From Acinetobacter haemolyticus CIP 64.3 = MTCC 9819 (GTDB lineage: Bacteria; Pseudomonadota; Gammaproteobacteria; Pseudomonadales; Moraxellaceae), in NCBI RefSeq assembly GCF_000369065.1, contig NZ_KB849807.1:1-64000 (forward strand): a DNA stretch of 64,000 bases, in the 5' to 3' direction. The notes below the pieces were generated by a model. That model was given only the letters and a program-made list of their open reading frames with translations, did no database searches and was not told where the DNA came from. The position numbers were made by a program, and so were the translations under genes. This document shows positions 1 to 10,455 of the stretch, in pieces. Numbering within the stretch: position 1 is the stretch's first letter; each line of letters begins with the position of its first letter.

Positions 1-46
1 TTGTTTATCAACAAGTTTTTATCTGCATCACCGCCGATGGATGTGC

Positions 47-74
47 ATTCTACAGCATTCACAACCCAACACAA
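47..74 (-). promoter_or_regulatory. probable rRNA-type promoter reading leftwards
   Basis: On the minus strand TTGTGT (69-74) and TAGAAT (47-52) stand 16 bases apart, followed by GCACATCC. A GC-rich discriminator after TAGAAT is typical of stringently controlled rRNA and tRNA promoters, and the bases upstream are AT-rich like an UP element. No gene is visible downstream because the window ends, so the rRNA assignment is inference. Confidence 0.4.
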
Positions 75-177
75 CCCCTTTTCTTATTATTTCCTTTTGC
101 ATGTTTCTTTTTTCGACAAAAAAGGTGGGTTTGTCTATTTTATCCGCGAAAATATGCACTTTTTATCGTTCTGAATG

Positions 178-208
178 AAAAAAGATGCCCGTATTGGACA
201 TCTTTTTT
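178..208 (-). terminator. Rho-independent terminator of the BCCT transporter gene
   Basis: A perfect 10-base stem, AAAAAAGATG (178-187) against CATCTTTTTT (199-208), lies 22 bases past the stop codon of the transporter gene. A T-run follows the stem on the minus strand. Confidence 0.8.
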
Positions 209-229
209 ATTTTGATTGATCGATTAGGC

Positions 230-2203
230 TTAACTACGAACCACATTGAGGAAATATAAGTGCCGTTCATATTGATCAATAATGTCTTGGATCAAATCTT
301 CTTGTGTCCAATCCATCACATCATAATTTTGACCACCTTCTCGTAGAAATACTTCAGCTTGAAAGTATTCTCGGTCTTCATCCTCAGCCTCACTTTGCCC
401 CAACATAAAACTAGGTGGCGTGGTTTGATGTGAAAAAACCGTATATTCAAAATTAATTTCCTGATGGTGATCCACACGTAAGCGTAAACCTTGTTCGGTT
501 TCATCAATACTGACTTGTAATTTACGGCGTTTAAATTCAGCTTGTACAGCCTCAAACGCTTTTCTTACTTGTGTCGCAATATATTGCTTGACCTCTTCTT
601 CAGTATGCGGGTAATGCATGATCAAACCTAAGCGTTGCTGCCAACTGCGCGGGTTGTTCATCGCTCTCGGTGTTGTTCGTGCCTCAGTCAACATTTTGGC
701 TTTGGTCGCATCAAGATTTAATGCTTTTAATAAACCCCAGCTCATCAGCAACATGATTAACGCAAATGGCAGTGCGCTGACTAACATTGATGCCTGCAAA
801 GTTGATAAACCACCAACCAACAACAAACAGATCGTCAGTGTTGCAATCAGTACCACCCAAAATACTCTTTGCCATGCAGGCGTTTCCTCATTTTTGGCAG
901 TTAAATAGTTCACCACTAATGCACCTGAATCGGCTGAGGTCACAAAGAAGAGTAGAACCAGTATCGCAGCCAATAAGCTCATGACACCAGAAAGCGGCAA
1001 ATGATTTAAAAACTCAAAAAGAGCAACTGATGAATCTTCTTGTACCATTTGCATCAAGGCAATATTGTTTTCTTGCATGATGCTAAACAGTGCGGCATTC
1101 CCCCAAAATCCCATCCATACAATCGTGAAGCCTGTTGGAATAAGAATGACCCCAAGAATAAACTCTCGAATGGTACGTCCACGGGATACGCGAGCAATAA
1201 ACATCCCTACAAATGGAGACCAAGCAATCCACCAAGACCAATAAAATACGGTCCAACCGCCAATCCAGCCTGTTGACTCATAAGCTTGAAGATTAAAGGT
1301 CATCACAAATAGATTTGAAAGGTACTGTCCAGTATTTTCAACCGTAGTACGTAATAGATGTAATGTCGGTCCAACTAAAAAAACAAAGGTAACCAAAACG
1401 ACGGCAAGGATTAAGTTCAGCTCAGATAAGCGTTTCACCCCCTTTTCTAGACCTGCAAATACAGATAAAGCTGCCAAAATACTGACAAAAATAATCAGCA
1501 TAATCTGTGTAGATGTGCTTTGATCAAGACCAAACAAATAGTTTAAGCCTGCATTGACCTGTAACACACCGAAACCTAATGAAGTCGCAACTCCAAAAAT
1601 CGTACCAACGGTCGCAAAGGTATCAATTGCATCTCCCCAACGCCCATAAATACGTTTACCAATAATCGGATATAAGGCAGAACGTGTTTTAAGCGGTAAA
1701 TTATGACGATAAGCAAAATATGCCAGTGATAAACCTACCAACGCATAAACAGCCCATGCATGTACTCCCCAGTGGAAGAAAGTAATTCTCAATGCCTCTT
1801 TGGCTGCTTGCACTGTTTCAGGATCACTATTTGGTGGGGTTACATAGTGCATAACCGGTTCAGCCACACCAAAGAACATCAGTCCGACGCCCATACCTGC
1901 AGTAAACAGCATCGCAAACCATGAACCTTTACTATAGTCTGGCTGACTATGATCTGGGCCTAGTTTAATATTGCCACTTGCAGAACAGGCGATATAAACC
2001 AAAAGAACAAGAAAAATCGCCACACATAAAATATAGAACCAACTAAAAGAATCGGTAATCCATTGTTTTGCTTGGGCAGATAAACTCTCAAAAATACCAG
2101 GGGTAAAGATTGCAAACGAAAGGAATACGCAAATAATCAATACCGTGCTAAAGAAAACATTTCGGTTGACGTTGGACAACCAAGATGGTGTTTTGGAATG
2201 CAT
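230..2203 (-). CDS. BCCT-family betaine/choline/carnitine transporter
   Basis: Inner-membrane symporter of the betaine-choline-carnitine family, importing a quaternary ammonium solute with Na+ or H+ for osmoprotection. The 657 residues show about twelve hydrophobic segments. The family core is clear: GMGVGLMFFGVAEP near residue 105, and the tryptophan-rich stretch WTVFYWSWWIAWSPFVG followed by FIARVSRGRT near 320-350. A hydrophilic tail of about 130 residues (530-657) extends past the last helix, as in the BetT subgroup, where such tails sense osmolarity. The gene stands alone, with no betA, betB or betI beside it, so the exact substrate is not shown. The start ATG is preceded by a weak ribosome site. 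Confidence 0.9.
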   Translation of the reverse strand: MHSKTPSWLSNVNRNVFFSTVLIICVFLSFAIFTPGIFESLSAQAKQWITDSFSWFYILCVAIFLVLLVYIACSASGNIKLGPDHSQPDYSKGSWFAMLFTAGMGVGLMFFGVAEPVMHYVTPPNSDPETVQAAKEALRITFFHWGVHAWAVYALVGLSLAYFAYRHNLPLKTRSALYPIIGKRIYGRWGDAIDTFATVGTIFGVATSLGFGVLQVNAGLNYLFGLDQSTSTQIMLIIFVSILAALSVFAGLEKGVKRLSELNLILAVVLVTFVFLVGPTLHLLRTTVENTGQYLSNLFVMTFNLQAYESTGWIGGWTVFYWSWWIAWSPFVGMFIARVSRGRTIREFILGVILIPTGFTIVWMGFWGNAALFSIMQENNIALMQMVQEDSSVALFEFLNHLPLSGVMSLLAAILVLLFFVTSADSGALVVNYLTAKNEETPAWQRVFWVVLIATLTICLLLVGGLSTLQASMLVSALPFALIMLLMSWGLLKALNLDATKAKMLTEARTTPRAMNNPRSWQQRLGLIMHYPHTEEEVKQYIATQVRKAFEAVQAEFKRRKLQVSIDETEQGLRLRVDHHQEINFEYTVFSHQTTPPSFMLGQSEAEDEDREYFQAEVFLREGGQNYDVMDWTQEDLIQDIIDQYERHLYFLNVVRS

Positions 2204-2480
2204 ATTTTCTCCATACTATTCTAATAGCTATTGCGTCGCTTCGGCACACTAGAAGACGGAAAGTGAATAATTAAAAACGTCTAAACTATAAAAAAACTCA
2301 TCAGAGTTTATAAAAGGAATTATCAAAGCTGTGGGTACAGAAATGATAACTTTCCAATAAAAAACCACTATGTCGGTTATTTTTTAGGGTAACAAAGAAT
2401 GTACTGAACACCTAATCATCAACCACTTTGCTCACCAATACACTACACATTACTGTGCGTTGATAATCACAATGTGACAT

Positions 2481-3077
2481 TTAATCCGTCGTTAAAAAGG
2501 CAATAATCATTTTCGCTAATTCTTGTTGAAGTCTTTGTTCTTCAATTAAAAATGTATTTTTACTGGCATAACGCATCATGGTAAATAAAGTACTATTGAT
2601 AATCACAAAAGATTTATGCTTTAAGGTTTCAAAGTCCCACTGGGGATAATATCGCCCAAACAAATACATCCCTATTTCTAGAAAATGTTGTTCCAAAACC
2701 TGTGCGGCTTCAGACTCACTATAGGCATGCCAATTTTTTAAAATCTCAATAAAAAAGCCTTGATCAGACTTTAATGTTTCGAAACCAAAGGCAATGCTTA
2801 ATGTGATGATGTCTTGAATAGAAGCTTGCTCTTGCAAGACCACTAACTGTTTTAAAGCTTGCCCCAAATTTTCACTTTTACGTAATAGCAACTCGGCAAT
2901 AATTTGCTCTTTATTTTCGAAGTATTGATAAATCGAGCCAACACCAACACCTGATTTTTCAGAAATTTTAGGCGTGGTGACCTGTAGCACCCCATGCTCA
3001 GCAATGCATTTTTGAGCACCCTCTAAAATACTTTCCACAATCATTTTGGCACGTTGTTGCTGTGGGCGTTTTCTCAT
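2481..3077 (-). CDS. TetR/AcrR-family transcriptional regulator
   Basis: A 198-residue one-component repressor. The N-terminal HTH is typical: an ILEGAQKCIAEHG helix, then TTPKISEKSGVGVGSIYQYFENKEQII at about residues 35-60. The C-terminal ligand domain is divergent, so the inducer cannot be read. The gene is divergent from the MpaB-type oxygenase gene at 3163, with 85 bases between the two starts holding a palindrome and a direct repeat. It therefore probably represses both itself and the oxygenase. This regulatory link is inference from position; the family call is secure. Confidence 0.88.
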   Translation of the reverse strand: MRKRPQQQRAKMIVESILEGAQKCIAEHGVLQVTTPKISEKSGVGVGSIYQYFENKEQIIAELLLRKSENLGQALKQLVVLQEQASIQDIITLSIAFGFETLKSDQGFFIEILKNWHAYSESEAAQVLEQHFLEIGMYLFGRYYPQWDFETLKHKSFVIINSTLFTMMRYASKNTFLIEEQRLQQELAKMIIAFLTTD

Positions 3078-3093
3078 GTACAGCCTCGATTTA

Positions 3094-3122
3094 AATGCGA
3101 ATTGAATGCGAATATTTATTCG
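3094..3122. promoter_or_regulatory. candidate TetR operator
   Basis: AATGCGAAT occurs twice (3094-3102 and 3105-3113). The second copy runs into an inverted repeat, CGAATA (3109-3114) and TATTCG (3117-3122). The site lies between the divergent TetR and oxygenase genes, where a TetR dimer would be expected to bind. Confidence 0.5.
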
Positions 3123-3162
3123 TATTAAGCTTTGATTAGATAATAATCTAAGGCGTGATGCA

Positions 3163-4371
3163 ATGCTAAATCTAAATAAACCTAAGCGTTTGGCTTCCTA
3201 TGAAAAAATGGTCCAATCCAGTATCACCAGCAAAGTATTAAGTTATTTAGTTAACCAAGACATACAGCCAAATTATGACGAATATCTGGCACTCAATACA
3301 GCATTACAAAGTGGTGACGAGCCAATGGATCAAGTGATGCAGTGGATGTTGCAAAACCCCAAACTACACCGTAAGTATTTTGAAACCGCACTTTATGAAG
3401 GACTCGATAAACTCCCCCATAACATTCCAGAGCTTACTGATTTTTTTCATTTGGTTGAACAAAAACCAGTTTGGTATGAGCAACATAAAATTGACGCTGC
3501 AATCAAATTTACCTATCGACTAGGTATCAATAATGGTTTGATTTTAAGAGATTTATCATTAATGACAGGCTACATGTATCCTGGATTTAATCAGCCATTG
3601 ATTTTGACAGGTGCATTAAAAAAACAAGCTGGCACTCGTCTTGCTGAAACCACGAAATGGTGGGTGGATATCACTGAACCAGATGGCTTTACACGTTTTA
3701 GTAAAGGTTTTACCTCAACGATCTACGTTCGTTTCATTCACGCTCTGGTTCGCCATCAACTGAGAAAGTCAGAAAAATGGGATGCTGAAACATGGGGTCT
3801 TCCAATCAATCAATATGACCAAGCAATGACCAATATTGCATTTAGTGGCGTGGTTTTAATTGGTATCCGCGCTCTCGGTATTTTCCCAAATAAACAGGAA
3901 GTCGATAGTTTTTTACATTTTTGGAAATATGCAGGCTGGTTAATGGGAATTGAAGAGAAATGGCTGGTTGATCAAGAGCGTGATGGTTGGAAACTCATTT
4001 ACTGGATGCAGTTTGCTCATCCTAAATCTGATGCGAGCAGTATTTCACTGGGATCTAGCCTTTCCAAAGAACCTTTTGAACGTCAATACCGTTATTTACG
4101 TACTTTTCAACAGAAACTCGCCTATAAACAACATTTAGAAATTACCCAGTTTTTTATTGGTCGTAAGAAAATGAAACGCCTTGGTTTAGATGCTCAGTCT
4201 GCGTCATGGTTTGCTTACTATCTGATACTTCGTAATCTCACCCTCTATACCAGTGCCAAATATATTGCGCCAATCAACCAATTTCTTGAACGAAATGGAC
4301 GACAACTACAGAAAACGGGGCTGTCGTTATATCGAAAGCAATCACAACAACTTGCCAGTATGCATCAATAA
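3163..4371 (+). CDS. MpaB-type oxygenase family protein (DUF2236)
   Basis: A 402-residue protein resembling the DUF2236 / MpaB / latex-clearing-protein family, whose studied members are haem b oxygenases. Family-like features are the helical stretch with DLSLMTGYMYPGFNQPLI near residue 130, the segment TTKWWVDITEPDGFTRFSKGF near 165-185, and VRFIHALVRHQLRK near 190, which carries histidines of the kind used as haem ligands. There is no clear signal peptide. AAGG precedes the start ATG by nine bases. It is divergent from a TetR regulator, an arrangement typical of substrate-inducible oxidation genes, but the substrate is unknown. The family call rests on motif recall rather than alignment. Confidence 0.7.
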   Translation: MLNLNKPKRLASYEKMVQSSITSKVLSYLVNQDIQPNYDEYLALNTALQSGDEPMDQVMQWMLQNPKLHRKYFETALYEGLDKLPHNIPELTDFFHLVEQKPVWYEQHKIDAAIKFTYRLGINNGLILRDLSLMTGYMYPGFNQPLILTGALKKQAGTRLAETTKWWVDITEPDGFTRFSKGFTSTIYVRFIHALVRHQLRKSEKWDAETWGLPINQYDQAMTNIAFSGVVLIGIRALGIFPNKQEVDSFLHFWKYAGWLMGIEEKWLVDQERDGWKLIYWMQFAHPKSDASSISLGSSLSKEPFERQYRYLRTFQQKLAYKQHLEITQFFIGRKKMKRLGLDAQSASWFAYYLILRNLTLYTSAKYIAPINQFLERNGRQLQKTGLSLYRKQSQQLASMHQ

Positions 4372-4381
4372 CAATTGAAAA

Positions 4382-4403
4382 AGCCCTCAATCAATTGAGG
4401 GCT
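4382..4403. terminator. bidirectional terminator between convergent genes
   Basis: AGCCCTCAA (4382-4390) pairs with TTGAGGGCT (4395-4403) around a four-base loop. It sits between the oxygenase gene (plus) and actP (minus), with A-rich bases on one side and T-rich bases on the other. Confidence 0.75.
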
Positions 4404-4426
4404 CTATCTTTATATCAACATGTTGA

Positions 4427-6142
4427 TTAGTGATCAGATGCACCTGTAGCACCCACCCCAGTCATTGAACGAACATACTGTGCATCAAATGCTTTACGCT
4501 CTTTTTCAGCACGTGCTGACTTATCCGTTACAGAGAAGAACCAGCAGCAGAAGAATGAGAGTGGCATCGCAAATAATGCTGGACCGTTGAATGGGTTTGG
4601 TGCAGTGTCAGAAATACCCAACGTATCAACCCAAACAGCTTTAGAAAGAATGATGAGGCTGACCGCACCAATCAAGCCTACTAAACCACCGATAACTGCG
4701 CCACGTGTAGTCAACCCTTTCCAGAACATAGATAACACTAAAATCGGGAAGTTTGCACAACATGCAACCGAGAATGCTAAACCGACCATGAATGCAACGT
4801 TTTGTTTTTCGAATAAAATACCAAGTACCATCGCAAAAACAGCTAAACCTAAAGTTGCAATTTTTGACATACGTAGCTCAGATGCAGGCGTAGTTTTCCC
4901 TTTTTTGAATACGTTTGCATAAAGATCATGTGAAATCGCTGATGCACCTGACAGAGTTAATCCAGCAACCACCGCTAAAATTGTGGCAAAAGCAACCGCT
5001 GAGATAAAGCCCATGAATAAATCGCCACCGACGGCATCACTCAGATGCACCGCAGCCATGTTATTCCCACCCATCAACTCTAACTTTCCAGTGACTGCCA
5101 TTTTTGCAACATCAAGGAATTGCGGGTTGTTGGCAACGAATAGGATTGCACCAAAACCAATGATAAAGGTTAAAAGGTAGAAGTAACCAATGAAACCTGT
5201 GGCCACTACAACCGATTTACGTGCTTCTTTCGCATCTTTAACGGTAAAGAAGCGCATTAGAATATGTGGTAAACCAGCCGTACCAAACATTAGCGCAAGA
5301 CCCAGTGAAACAGCATCAATCGGATTTGCTGTCAACGAACCAGGACTCATAATTCTTAAAGCTTCATTCCAGCTTAAGTTATGCGCTTGACCATAGGCTT
5401 CAATCGCTTGATTGAACATATTGGTAAAGCTGAACCCAACACCTTTCATCACCATAAAGGCCATGAAAGTTGCACCGCTGAGTAACATCACTGCTTTAAT
5501 GATCTGTACCCATGTCGTTGCCAACATCCCACCGAACATGACATACGCCATCATCAGTAAGCCAACAATCACTACCGCAACATTATAGTTCAGACCAAAG
5601 AGTAGTTTAATTAACTGACCTGCACCTACCATTTGTGCAATCAGATAAAATGCAACCACCACCAATGAACTCATTGCCGCAAGAGTACGTACAGGCTTCT
5701 CTTCCAGACGGAAAGACACCACATCTGATAAATTATATTTACCTAAATTACGTAAACGCTCGGCAATTAAGAACAATACGATGGGCCAACCGACCATAAA
5801 ACCGAGTGAGTAAAGGAGACCATCGAAACCTGACATGAAGACCATGGCAGAAATACCCAAAAACGATGCGGCAGACATATAGTCACCAGCAATCGCCAAA
5901 CCATTTTGGAAACCGCTAATACCGCCACCCGCAGTATAGAAGTCTTTAGCAGATTGAGTTTGCTTTGCGGCCCACTTGGTAATGAATAGCGTTAAACCAA
6001 CAAAAATTGCGAACATGATAATCGCATGCCAGTTGGTTGCTTGTTGCTCTGCCGCGCCCAAATCAGGTCCTGCAAATGCAATACTTGAACAACAAAAACT
6101 GATCACCGCGAAAAGTTTTGCTGTAAATGACATTCCTTTCAT
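4427..6142 (-). CDS. actP: cation/acetate symporter ActP
   Basis: Sodium:solute symporter (SLC5/SSF) family permease that imports acetate and other short carboxylates. The protein begins with a signal-like segment ending [11 protein letters not shown], then shows about thirteen membrane helices. ActP hallmarks are [32 protein letters not shown] and [21 protein letters not shown]. The start at 6142 (MKGMSF) gives 571 residues and leaves a one-base gap after the DUF485 stop. An upstream in-frame start at 6178 would overlap that gene and is less likely. The order DUF485-actP is the same as yjcH-actP in enterics, although acs is not beside it here. The divergent SSF-type histidine kinase probably regulates it. 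Confidence 0.93.
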   Translation of the reverse strand: MKGMSFTAKLFAVISFCCSSIAFAGPDLGAAEQQATNWHAIIMFAIFVGLTLFITKWAAKQTQSAKDFYTAGGGISGFQNGLAIAGDYMSAASFLGISAMVFMSGFDGLLYSLGFMVGWPIVLFLIAERLRNLGKYNLSDVVSFRLEEKPVRTLAAMSSLVVVAFYLIAQMVGAGQLIKLLFGLNYNVAVVIVGLLMMAYVMFGGMLATTWVQIIKAVMLLSGATFMAFMVMKGVGFSFTNMFNQAIEAYGQAHNLSWNEALRIMSPGSLTANPIDAVSLGLALMFGTAGLPHILMRFFTVKDAKEARKSVVVATGFIGYFYLLTFIIGFGAILFVANNPQFLDVAKMAVTGKLELMGGNNMAAVHLSDAVGGDLFMGFISAVAFATILAVVAGLTLSGASAISHDLYANVFKKGKTTPASELRMSKIATLGLAVFAMVLGILFEKQNVAFMVGLAFSVACCANFPILVLSMFWKGLTTRGAVIGGLVGLIGAVSLIILSKAVWVDTLGISDTAPNPFNGPALFAMPLSFFCCWFFSVTDKSARAEKERKAFDAQYVRSMTGVGATGASDH

Positions 6143-6143
6143 C

Positions 6144-6476
6144 TTAGTGCATCCCTTTTTCATGCGTAATCGCCTCAACTTCCTTGAGTGCTTCTTCGTT
6201 TAATTGATCAAGTTTATTATTGGCAATATAGGAATAGACACCACATAATAAAAATGACAACACGATGATGCTCAAACCAAGGGGGATACCTACAGTGGTT
6301 ACTCCTCCGCTAAATGAGCTTCCTAAAAATTCTTTGTTGTAGCCGACCAAAAGCATAAAACCGACATAGATAAACAGCATAATTCCTGTGAGCGTCCAGC
6401 TTAAGATGCTTTTCCTTCTCACCATTTCCTTAAATTTTGGATTTCGTAGAATCTGATCTACTTGTGAATCATCCAT
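6144..6476 (-). CDS. DUF485 membrane protein, ActP partner (YjcH-like)
   Basis: A 110-residue inner-membrane protein with two hydrophobic helices, about residues 25-47 ([20 protein letters not shown]) and 60-85. It carries the DUF485 opening, [14 protein letters not shown]. An AAGGAG ribosome site lies six bases before the ATG at 6476, which rejects the longer upstream reading. It is the first gene of a two-gene unit with actP. In enterics yjcH is co-transcribed with actP; its molecular role is not established, and a helper role in acetate transport is inference. Confidence 0.85.
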   Translation of the reverse strand: MDDSQVDQILRNPKFKEMVRRKSILSWTLTGIMLFIYVGFMLLVGYNKEFLGSSFSGGVTTVGIPLGLSIIVLSFLLCGVYSYIANNKLDQLNEEALKEVEAITHEKGMH

Positions 6477-6638
6477 AACCAACTCCTTATTTTTGTGTCC
6501 GACCATGGACCCCTTTTTCTCTACGGGATTCTTCACTATCCAAGTTAGCAAGTTTATGATGATGCCGTAACTTAGACTTTGGTCGCTACAAACGCATTGA
6601 TACACATCTCCAAGCCCGTGCTTCGGGTATGATAAAAA

Positions 6639-9600
6639 ATGGAATTTGATCACGTGAGCAATATGAACAGTTGGCTTATTCTTGGCATACTCGCACTTTA
6701 TATTGCGCTGTTATTTGGTTGTGCTTTTTTTGGAGAAAAACACGCCAGTCGCCTCAGTGCACGTGGTCGAATGCTGCTATTCAGCCTGACCTTAGGGGTA
6801 TATTGTTCATCTTGGACATTTTACGGAGCAACAGGTGCAGCTGTCCGTGATGGAATCCTGTTTCTACCTATTTATCTTGGGCCCTTATTATTTATTTGGT
6901 TTGGTTATGATATTTGGAAACGTTTAGGACGTATCCGACAATACCATTCCATTTCTTCCATCGCTGATTTCATTGCTGCTCGCTACGGCAAAAGTGGTCG
7001 TTTGGCAGCCTTAGTAACGATATTGGCAGTAATCGCGATCGTACCTTATCTCGCCCTTCAGCTCCATGCGATTGCCTTAAGTGCGGCAGTAATTTTAGAA
7101 CCCAACTCACAAATTCATACCACGACCAACAGTGTCTTGATGCTTACAGCGCTGTTAGCCATTTTGGCAATGATTTTCGGAACACGTCATATTGCAAATA
7201 CTGAACAACACGGTGGGCTCATGCTTGCCGTCGCGTTTGAATCTTTTGTCAAATTGTTTGCTTTACTCTGTGTTGCTGGATTTTTCTTGTTGCAGTCCCC
7301 TGAAAACATTAAACAGGTCAGCCATGATGTATCGCAGCATTTTTATAATGTACAGCAACTCGGCGTACCTGAAACCTTCTGGGTTCAAACTTTACTTGCT
7401 GCCCTTGCGATGATTTGCCTTCCACGCCAATTTCATGTTGCTGTGGTTGAACTTCGTGATGAAAAGCATATTCATGGCGCACGACTCTGGTTTGCCATCT
7501 ATTTAATTTTAACAACACTCGCGATCATCCCTATCGCGAGTTGGGCTTTAAATGCCCTTCCTGAATCATTGGGCACCTCAGATATTGCTGTTTTAGCATT
7601 ACCACTCAGCTATCAGCAGGATTGGCTGGCGCTTTTAGCTTTCTTGGGAGGCTTTTCCGCATCCACAGGAATGTTACTGGTTGCGTCAGTCGCACTTTCC
7701 ATCATGCTGAGTAACGATTTGATTATGCCTGCACTTTGGCATTTCAAAGTGATTTCTCGACATGATCCCCAGCTTCCCAAAGTGCTTAAGCTAACACGGC
7801 GCATCAGTATTCTGAGTGTTATGTTACTCGGCTTTTTATTTTTTAATTTCTTTAATGATATTAATCAACTTTCAGTATTTGGTCTTTTAGCATTTAGTGC
7901 CGTAGCACAATTCGCACCTTCTCTCATCGGCGGATTATATTGGCGTGGTGCGAGTCGCCAAGGGGTCTATGTCGGATTGATCGTTGGTTTTTTCATGTGG
8001 AGTTATACTCTACTTTTTCCGACCTTATTACGCAGTCTGCCTGAAGATTATCAGAACATTGCCCAACATATCTTATTGTTTGGGCCGTTTAACATTCATA
8101 GCCTCCGTCCTGAAGCGCTACTCGGTTTTGAGTCGTTTGCGCCATTAACACACGGTGTGCTTTGGTCTTTAGGATTGAATCTCATTTTATATATCTGGAT
8201 TTCAAGACTTTACCGCCCAAGTATTGCCGAGCAAATTCAGGCTGAGAGCTTTTTTTATTATGAAACCAAGCCTGTAGCATCTACGCATGCAACTGTAGAT
8301 CTGAATGATTTACATCAAAATGCAGCTCGGCTCAAAGTTGGAGACTTATTGGCACTTGCCAAACGCATTACGGGAGAACGACCAACCAACCAAGCCTTCC
8401 AACAATTCTGCGAACAGAACCACATTGTTTTAAATGAAAATCATGTCGCCAATGGTATGTGGTGGCGGTTCACTGAACAATATCTCGCTGGCATTATTGG
8501 GGCAGCCTCTGCACGAACTTTATTGACCACAGCACTCATCAATAATGGTTTGGCCTTGGGACAAGTGGCCAATATTTTGGATCAGGCCTCACAATGGCAA
8601 CGTTTTAATCAAAACCTGTTGATGACCATGATTGATCACATGACACAAGGTGTAAGCGTGGTCGATAAAAATATGTGTTTGGTTGCTTGGAATAATCAAT
8701 ATTTAAAACTGTTTGATTATCCCAAAGATCTGGTTTATGTCGGTTGCCCGATTGCCGATTTGATTCGTTATAACGCAGAACGTGGTGAATGTGGCCCCGG
8801 TCCTGTTGAAGAACATGTACGTAAACGCCTTCACTGGATGAAGGTTGGAAGTGCACATGAGTTTGAGCGAATCCGTAAAGATGGGCGTGTCATTCAAATG
8901 CGAGGCAATCCGATTAAAGGCGGTGGTTTTGTTACCACCTTTGCAGATATTACGGCCTTCCGTACCAATGAAGCGGTACTCGAAGAACGTGTGTACGACC
9001 GAACCCAGCAGCTTGCAGATGCACTGAAAGAACAGCAATTAGCACTCGAGCAAGCCGATAAAGCCAATCAATCTAAAAGCCGCTTCCTTGCCGCAGCCAG
9101 CCATGACTTACTACAACCCATGCACGCTGCACGCTTGTTCAGTACCGCATTAGAACAAAGCGTACATTCAGCCGAAGACCAACAAACACTGCAACAACTT
9201 GATCGCGCCTTATATGGGGCGGAGAGCATGTTGTCTGCACTGCTAGATATTGCACGATTAGAAGGCGGAACGATCCAGCCTAAACGTCAAGCTTACGCAC
9301 TACATGATTTACTCAGCGATCTTGAACTGCAATTTAAATCGATTGCCGCTCAACGAAAGATTCAGCTCCATGTCCACGATACAAAATTTTGGGTCGATAC
9401 TGACCCACAATGGATGCGACGTATTATCCAAAACTTTGTCAGTAATGCACTGCGTTATACTGCCCAAGGTCGTGTCGTGGTCGGTGTTCTACGTTCAGCC
9501 CAGCGTCCACATCATATCCGGATTGGTGTATGGGACACAGGACCAGGCATTAATGAACAACAACGGATCAAACTTTTCCAAGAGTTTGAACGCTGCGGAC

Positions 9601-10154
9601 ATACCTCACCTTGGGGAGAACAAGGACTGGGGCTTGGCTTGGCTATTGTCCAACGCATGACTCATTTATTGGATTTTCCAGTCTATGTGTACTCTGAATT
9701 AGGCAAAGGTTCCTGCTTTATGATTGAAGTGCCTTTGGCGGAAGCAAGAAAATCTCATGTCGTACCTACACAAAATACTGCGCTGCAACATACTGCCTAC
9801 AAAGTACTATGCCTAGACAATGACGAGACCATTCTAGAAGGTATGCGCACCTTATTAGGTAAATGGGGATATAAAATTTTCACTGCCACCGAACCAGTTC
9901 AGGCACTTAAAATGATTGAACAAGAAGATATCCAAGTCTGGTTGATCGATCAGCATTTAAACCATGACCAACTCGGCTTAGATTTTATTGAGCAACATCG
10001 ACCTACCCATGTACCAGTTGCGTTGATCACCGCAGATTCAGATCCTGAATTACCGCAACGACTCAAAGAGCAAAATATTGTGCTACTTCGAAAACCCTTA
10101 AAACCGGCTGCTTTACGGGCATGGTTATCAGGATTAAAAATTATGCCGATGTAA
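6639..10154 (+). CDS. SSF-domain hybrid sensor histidine kinase/response regulator (MxtR/CbrA-like)
   Basis: A 1171-residue membrane sensor. Residues 1 to about 530 form a sodium/solute symporter-like domain of about thirteen helices. A PAS domain follows near 655-770 (DHMTQGVSVVDKNM, then FADITAFR), then a coiled linker, HisKA with ASHDLLQP (His822), and HATPase with NALRYT and GLGLGLAIV near 998. A C-terminal receiver domain starts near 1052, with phospho-acceptor Asp1104 in VWLIDQH. Pseudomonas MxtR has the same order and acts in acetate metabolism. The gene is divergent from DUF485-actP, so sensing of acetate or a related carboxylate is likely but inferred. An ATG at 6663 is an alternative start. 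No cognate response regulator gene is adjacent. Confidence 0.88.
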   Translation: MEFDHVSNMNSWLILGILALYIALLFGCAFFGEKHASRLSARGRMLLFSLTLGVYCSSWTFYGATGAAVRDGILFLPIYLGPLLFIWFGYDIWKRLGRIRQYHSISSIADFIAARYGKSGRLAALVTILAVIAIVPYLALQLHAIALSAAVILEPNSQIHTTTNSVLMLTALLAILAMIFGTRHIANTEQHGGLMLAVAFESFVKLFALLCVAGFFLLQSPENIKQVSHDVSQHFYNVQQLGVPETFWVQTLLAALAMICLPRQFHVAVVELRDEKHIHGARLWFAIYLILTTLAIIPIASWALNALPESLGTSDIAVLALPLSYQQDWLALLAFLGGFSASTGMLLVASVALSIMLSNDLIMPALWHFKVISRHDPQLPKVLKLTRRISILSVMLLGFLFFNFFNDINQLSVFGLLAFSAVAQFAPSLIGGLYWRGASRQGVYVGLIVGFFMWSYTLLFPTLLRSLPEDYQNIAQHILLFGPFNIHSLRPEALLGFESFAPLTHGVLWSLGLNLILYIWISRLYRPSIAEQIQAESFFYYETKPVASTHATVDLNDLHQNAARLKVGDLLALAKRITGERPTNQAFQQFCEQNHIVLNENHVANGMWWRFTEQYLAGIIGAASARTLLTTALINNGLALGQVANILDQASQWQRFNQNLLMTMIDHMTQGVSVVDKNMCLVAWNNQYLKLFDYPKDLVYVGCPIADLIRYNAERGECGPGPVEEHVRKRLHWMKVGSAHEFERIRKDGRVIQMRGNPIKGGGFVTTFADITAFRTNEAVLEERVYDRTQQLADALKEQQLALEQADKANQSKSRFLAAASHDLLQPMHAARLFSTALEQSVHSAEDQQTLQQLDRALYGAESMLSALLDIARLEGGTIQPKRQAYALHDLLSDLELQFKSIAAQRKIQLHVHDTKFWVDTDPQWMRRIIQNFVSNALRYTAQGRVVVGVLRSAQRPHHIRIGVWDTGPGINEQQRIKLFQEFERCGHTSPWGEQGLGLGLAIVQRMTHLLDFPVYVYSELGKGSCFMIEVPLAEARKSHVVPTQNTALQHTAYKVLCLDNDETILEGMRTLLGKWGYKIFTATEPVQALKMIEQEDIQVWLIDQHLNHDQLGLDFIEQHRPTHVPVALITADSDPELPQRLKEQNIVLLRKPLKPAALRAWLSGLKIMPM

Positions 10155-10455
10155 TCAATTCTGTGAACTGATTAGAGATTTCTCTTTGGTCAAAAGCGTA
10201 ATGTCTCAACAAAATAGCAATATATTTTGAAACATAGGCGGAAAGCATCAAAATAATTGGATTTAGCTGATGATTAAGTGACCAAAACGCTCAAAGCTTT
10301 TTTGACTATGGCAAAAATGTTCACTTACATTACAGAACATTTGTATATTTATTTACAATTTATCATCCTATTGTTTTCATTAGACTTTAAATACAAAAAT
10401 CAACACATAAGACTTTAGTCGTATTCTGCTTGCTTTCTGAATAGCGCATAAATTT
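10155..10455. other. intergenic region with one inverted repeat
   Basis: No gene is seen in these 301 bases. AATGTTC (10316-10322) and GAACATT (10335-10341) form an inverted repeat of seven bases with a 12-base spacer, in AT-rich DNA upstream of the 276-residue gene. It could be an operator. No clear terminator follows the kinase gene. Confidence 0.35.
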
